A stretch of 64,000 nucleotides of DNA, taken from Dendrolimus kikuchii (lineage: Eukaryota; Arthropoda; Insecta; Lepidoptera; Lasiocampidae). The translations under genes and the position numbers were made by a program. The notes below the pieces were generated by a model that saw nothing but the letters and a program-made list of their open reading frames with translations, made no database searches and was not told the origin of the DNA. The DNA is taken from assembly GCA_019925095.2 (NCBI GenBank), contig CM034411.1, forward strand, positions 8,268,001 through 8,332,000. Reading direction: 5' to 3'. This document shows positions 36,301-42,300 of this stretch, piece by piece (position 1 is the stretch's first letter; each line of letters opens with the position of its first letter).

Positions 36301-39300
36301 TTATTTAAAATGGCCAGATGTAAAAAAATTCGAATTCCAATGTATTAAGTTGTCTGATTTTTTTTAATATAAACATGAATTCTTGTATGAGAACAATATT
36401 TATTTTATTGGTTTTTATCTTTTCAAACTCACAAAGCCGGGCCCGTTGACAGTATTGTCTACCTTTGGTTTGATACTTAAATAAAAATGTCTTGGATACA
36501 ATATACTTTTTTTCAAATTATATAAAGCGCCTTTTCAAGAACTATAATGTTTGATTAATTTTTAACAAATGTGATTTTATCCCTGATCGTCTCTGTCTGC
36601 CTGTCTGCTGAACTAGTGCAATAAACAAATTTAAAAAAAACAAGATCACTTTATTATTTGAGAAATGGGGATAGATAGATAGAGAATATTTTATTGTACA
36701 CCAAAGCATAGCTAGACAGAAGCAGAAAAATCGCTAAAAAGCTATCTTTTCCAGGCAACCCTTGGCAGGGATTAATTAATGATTATTAATAATAATGATA
36801 ATAATCGGCAGACAAACACACACATTGTATATTCCCAAGCTAAGCATGTTACGCTTGTGTTATAGGTAATATACAACGGATCACTCTGGGGCCGATCCCA
36901 GATACCCAGACTATAGTAAATACCAGAAAGAACGTTTCTGAAATTTACCATGCGAGAAATCGAACCCGGAGCCTCTGCGTTCCAGCAAGTTCGGCAGGCT
37001 AAAACTTAGCCCGCTCAACCATAGAGGCCGTCAAATACTAATAATACTAATGGTGGTGCAGTTTGTGAATAATGATAAATGATATGTATCCACAATCGTC
37101 GTCGTCACAAGTCGTGGTTGCGTAATGCCTAGCTCACGCGTCCCAAAACTCAAAGGGCGCGGGTTCGATCCTGGCCGGAACGCATGTACCACTTAGTCAG
37201 TTTTCTGATATAATGTGCATATTGTTACGATTACCATGTGCTAACAATGGTGAAGGAAAACATCGTGATGCAACTAGCACATCGAGATAACCGATATGTC
37301 AAACCTGCCAAGCCGCCTTGGACAAGCGTGGCGGGTATACTGTTCGTTCCCCCTATAATGGGAGGCCCGAGCCCAGCAGTGGTACATTTATGGGCTGGTA
37401 TTATATATGTATACACATTACACAATACATATAAGTACTTGTATGGGGTTGTGATGTGTGTGATAATGAGGGGTGTGTTTCCAGCAGAACGAGGGTAGAT
37501 ATTTGGCTGAGAACATGGACAAATTCTTCACGGACTTCCACAAGGCGCAGCAGATGCGGCTGCTGTCGCGCGGCTCCGGCTCCGGCTCCAGCGCCGGCGC
37601 CGGCGCCGCGCCCGACGAGCGGCGCTACGGCGACCACGGCCACTTCCCGCACAACATGCTCAGCGCCGAGAGGCTCGAGATGGAACACAAACAGAGGTGC
37701 GTACTGGCTTCCATTCTTAATGATAGTCGACAGGCAAACTTCATATAGGTTCAGGTATACTTACTTATATTCAGGCCTTTTTTTGTCACTTCTTTTTTGG
37801 GGTCAAGTAAATTCTCGAAAGTTGGAAGACTATAATTTTTTGTTTGTCGCTCCACTCCAAAAAACCTATTTAAAAAAAATCCATTTTTTTGCAAAGGTTA
37901 CAAGAATTGATTTTTTAAATTTTATTTCAAATTCCTTAATTTTTCAATTTTTACGGTAATTACTCGATATTTTCAAAATTTCCTTTAAGGGCACTGCGTG
38001 CCCCCACGTGCCCCCACAAAAAAAGCCCTGCTTATATTTACATTATAGCCCGTGCGCAGAAGGTTTGCCGATAGCCTCATGATGTCACGCGTCGATGGTC
38101 AGTAAGTAGGGTTGACAAAAAAGGTTACATAAATAGTTGTTACAATATTTTTTTTTATTGTGTATACTTTACATAAGTATATATAATAATAGTAAGTAGT
38201 CATCGGCAAACCTTCTGAGTGCGGCTTATATATCCTCAATTTAAGCAAGTTACGCTTGTGTTATGGGTGATATATAACGGACCCCTCTGGGGCCGATCCC
38301 AGACGCCCAGACCATGATGAATAACGGAGAAAATTCGTTTCCAAAATTTACTATACCAGGAGTCGAACCTGGAGCTCTTGCGTTCCAGTGAGGTAAGTCG
38401 TCAAAGGCACTTAAATAATTTTTTTATTTCTAGAGTACAGCAGACAGGCATTCGGCCCACGTGATAAATATCAGTTACTGTCGTCTATGGACATTTGTAA
38501 CACCAAAGCTGCTATCAATGTGCTGCCGCTCTCTAAAGGGAGGCTGGATCCGGGCCACTGACTACAACTCAGTTTTTATGGTGGCATGCTCTAGACCAAG
38601 GGTGGTAGTCATCCAGGCGGGCAAATGCCCTACCAACTGGCTGTGGGGTGTTTTTGTCGCTTCTTAGGACAGGCCATCCAGCGGCAGGAAATTGTATTCT
38701 TTCTCCGTTCATGCATGGATTGAGATCAACCTGTTGCCGGACTGGAGTGGAGAAGCTTTGAGTTCCGATAGTCCAGGTTCCCTTCCTGCTATTAATTTCA
38801 TATCTCATTCTTCTTGTCTGATCCTTCCATTCCGTCCCGTTCATCCCATACCTGTATCCCATCACCTCCATCCCCTCTTAAAAGATGGGAACATGTTGGC
38901 TTCAGATTGTTCCAAACGTTTATAACCAACAGTAACCAATTCCCGGTACGTGGACCGTGTGCATGTTTACCGGTTTCACAGTAAAAAAATTATGTAAATT
39001 TTTTGAAAAACCTAAAATTTTTATACTGTGGGAAAACCTCAGCTGGAAGCTCATTCCAAATCCACATAGTTATCGTCAGAACCATAACGCCGTGAGTGTT
39101 AACAACGCACTGTTGGCCTCGAAGAAGGATGGCCTCTCGGAATCACGACATCTGGTGCATCACACGATACCGATATTGTTTAGCTAACTAGGATATGCCG
39201 GTGACTTCGTCCACGCTTGACTTGAAATTCCCGCGGGATAACCAATACGCTAAGTATCGCAGCATTTAAAAAAGACTGTAAACTATCATTTTAGTGGAAA

Positions 39301-42300
39301 CTGTGTTGGAATAAGCTAATTTTTATGCATTCGAACAACTTAAAAACGCTCCTGGGAAAATCCCCGTAGGATTCCCGGGATAAAAAGTAGCGCAGATTTT
39401 AAGGTTAAGAAATCACTGTCAATCGGCGAAACCGCATCGAAATTGGCCCAGTAGTTTTTATGTGAATCCCGAATAAACAAACAAGAAATCTAAAAACATA
39501 TTACATCGTGTTCTCCACTCCATCGTTTATATAGTCTATTAAAGAAGTTTTTTTTTAATAGCTTTCATGTACAGACATGGCATGTTTTGAATTTTATGAT
39601 ATTATAGATAATTCAAATTACCCGATATATGGTAGAAATACCAACCAAGCGGACGAAACGTTATACTTCGACTTTTATAATACGCCCAGCCGAGGAGTGG
39701 AATTCCTAACCGTCGCCTGTTTTTCCTGAAAAATACAATTTAGGTATCTTCAAGTCTCGCGTAATCAGGTGTCTACTAAGTAAGCGTGCTCCACCTTAAA
39801 CCCCATTTTCACCTGACATCAGGTGCAATGTCGGTCAAACGCGAACCTATACAGCATAAAAAATAGCCATTTTATGCACAATTCATCATCAGCCAACCGT
39901 TGGCCATAGCTGGACGTAAGACTTCCCAAGTTTGCGCCACCTAGCCCGGTACTCCGCTGTTCTCATCCAGCCCCCACCGGCGTCCTTGTGCAGATCGTCG
40001 CTCCATCGGGCTGAAGGGCGATCTACACTACGTTTGCCGAGATGTGGTCTCCATTCCAGGACTCATCTGCTCCATTGGCCACCGGTCCTGCGACAAACGT
40101 GTCTGGCCCACTGCTACTTCAGCTTGCTAATTTTGCAAGCTATGTCGATAACCTTGGTTCTCTTACGAATATCCTTACTTCTGGTTTTATCCATAAGAGA
40201 TACTCCTAACGTAACTTGCTCCATCGCGCGCTGAGCGACCTTCAGTTTGTGAACCAACCCCACTGTCAAAGTCTGTGCAGATGACTATGACTGTTCACTA
40301 TTAACGTGGTTATTATAAGTAGTTAGGGCATATTTCATTGATCACCGGTTAAATATCGGTAATATATATCACTTTTCACTTACAAGAATAGGAAATGACC
40401 GTTAAAGATTTACCAGAGCGTTATTTCACGTGAGCCAAACCGTTACTGCGCTATGTAGTACAAAATAACTAAAGTAGAAAGTCAAAACGATAAACGAGTG
40501 AACTTATTTGAATAAAATGGAACCTTATTCTTTAAAACGTTAGGCATGCACTTGCTTGAGTTATTTAGATAGATAGATAACACTTTATTGTACACCATTA
40601 CAGAAAACACAGAAAATCTTATAGCCTAATAAAATATTCTAAATGTGCACAATGGGCGGTCTTATCGCTAAGAAGCGATCTCTTCCAGACAACCCGAAAA
40701 TTTATAACGCCGTGAAGTATCGTTGTGAGTGCAATAAATTATTTCATTTCACAGTTCCAATAATCGCTTGCAGTTCTAGTCTTCACCATGACAAGTCGGG
40801 GTACTGTTATTTTATTGTCACTTGTAAAATATCGGGTGGTGGCTTTTCACCGGTGAAATAGCAAATGGAACAACTTCACGGCAGTGATCGATATATTAAA
40901 GTAGTTGTAATTTCCATCAGTAATTTATAAGGCACATTTAAACAGAATGATATAATAATGCAGGATGAACAGCATGCGGCTGGAGGGCGGAGGCGGGCGC
41001 GCGGCCGGCGACGGCGACGACGACCTCGACTTCGACCCCTTCAAGGAGACGCAGAAGGCCTTCGCGGAGCTCATGGAGACGGAGATGATGCAGAACAATG
41101 TCCAAAGCGGGTAACGCACCGTCACATTTCAAACTGACAATATAGATACGAAACATTTTATTGCTCACCACATTCATATGAAATAAATAATTTGCAACAA
41201 CTTCGTCAGTAAAATCAGAATTCAACAATAAAGGCAGGATTTAGGCAGAGAGCGGCCATATCACTTTTATACTATTTGCACTGTAGCATGGTGCAGGTGA
41301 CATTCCGTTTCATTTTTGAAAATTACCGTCATTTACGATTATGACTTAGCATCTTAGCTGTACCATAAATATCAAGGTCGTAAAATACGGAATCTTTAAT
41401 TACTTTATACTAATTGTCTCTAATATTAAAAAATTCTAAAAATGCCATATCTGTACATTAAAGCTATTTAAAAAAAAACCAACTGGAATACACTATAATA
41501 AACGATGAAGATCACGATGCATTTTTTTCTGTTTGTCTTTTGTTCGGGATTCACGCCAAGCTACTGGGCCGATATCGATGCTGTTTTCGCTGATCAGCAG
41601 CAAATTCTTAGACTTAAAATAGGCGTTACTTTTTAGCCTAATAATCCCGCGGGAATTTTTCTGGGAATTATTTAAAATAGCTAGATTTAAAAAAAAGCTT
41701 ATTCCGACACAGATTTCACTAAAACGATGACATATTCTTTTTTAAATGATGTGGTACTTTGTGTCCCGCGAAACACGCGGGAATTTCAAATCAAGCGTGG
41801 ATGAAGTCGCGGGCATATCCTAGTTAATACATATAATACGGCCCCAATCAGACACGATGTCCCATTTTGTTATTCACGACTTCTTCAGGTCATGTCAACT
41901 GTCAAGATATTCGTTTTGGAGCATGTTCCACTAAGCAATCAGGACAACCACGTTCACGACTGGGTTTTTTCTCGTTCCATATGGATGGAATATGGAGTGT
42001 TGATGTTATTAATGAATTACGTAAATGTCATTAGTTGTCTTGAAAATTGCGCCTTTGTCATCGTTTTGACAGAACGTATTAGTTCTGTGTTTAACGCCCA
42101 CTTCGACCCTCTTTTTAGATGGATCGTTGTGAACGCTGCGTGAGCGAACATTTTGACGTCATTAGTAACGTTTTCGCCGGTCATTATGTAGAACGGCTGA
42201 AGGAGCATTTTGAATGTTGTGAGCGACGTGTGTAACGCACGGTTCTTTGAGCGTTGTGACCTACGGGTAGAACGCTGGCTTGATAAAATTGCATAATGTC

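Noticed and set aside
37401..37688. Ala/Gly-rich antisense frame
   Set aside because: It is the shadow of the GC-rich CNOT4 exon 13.
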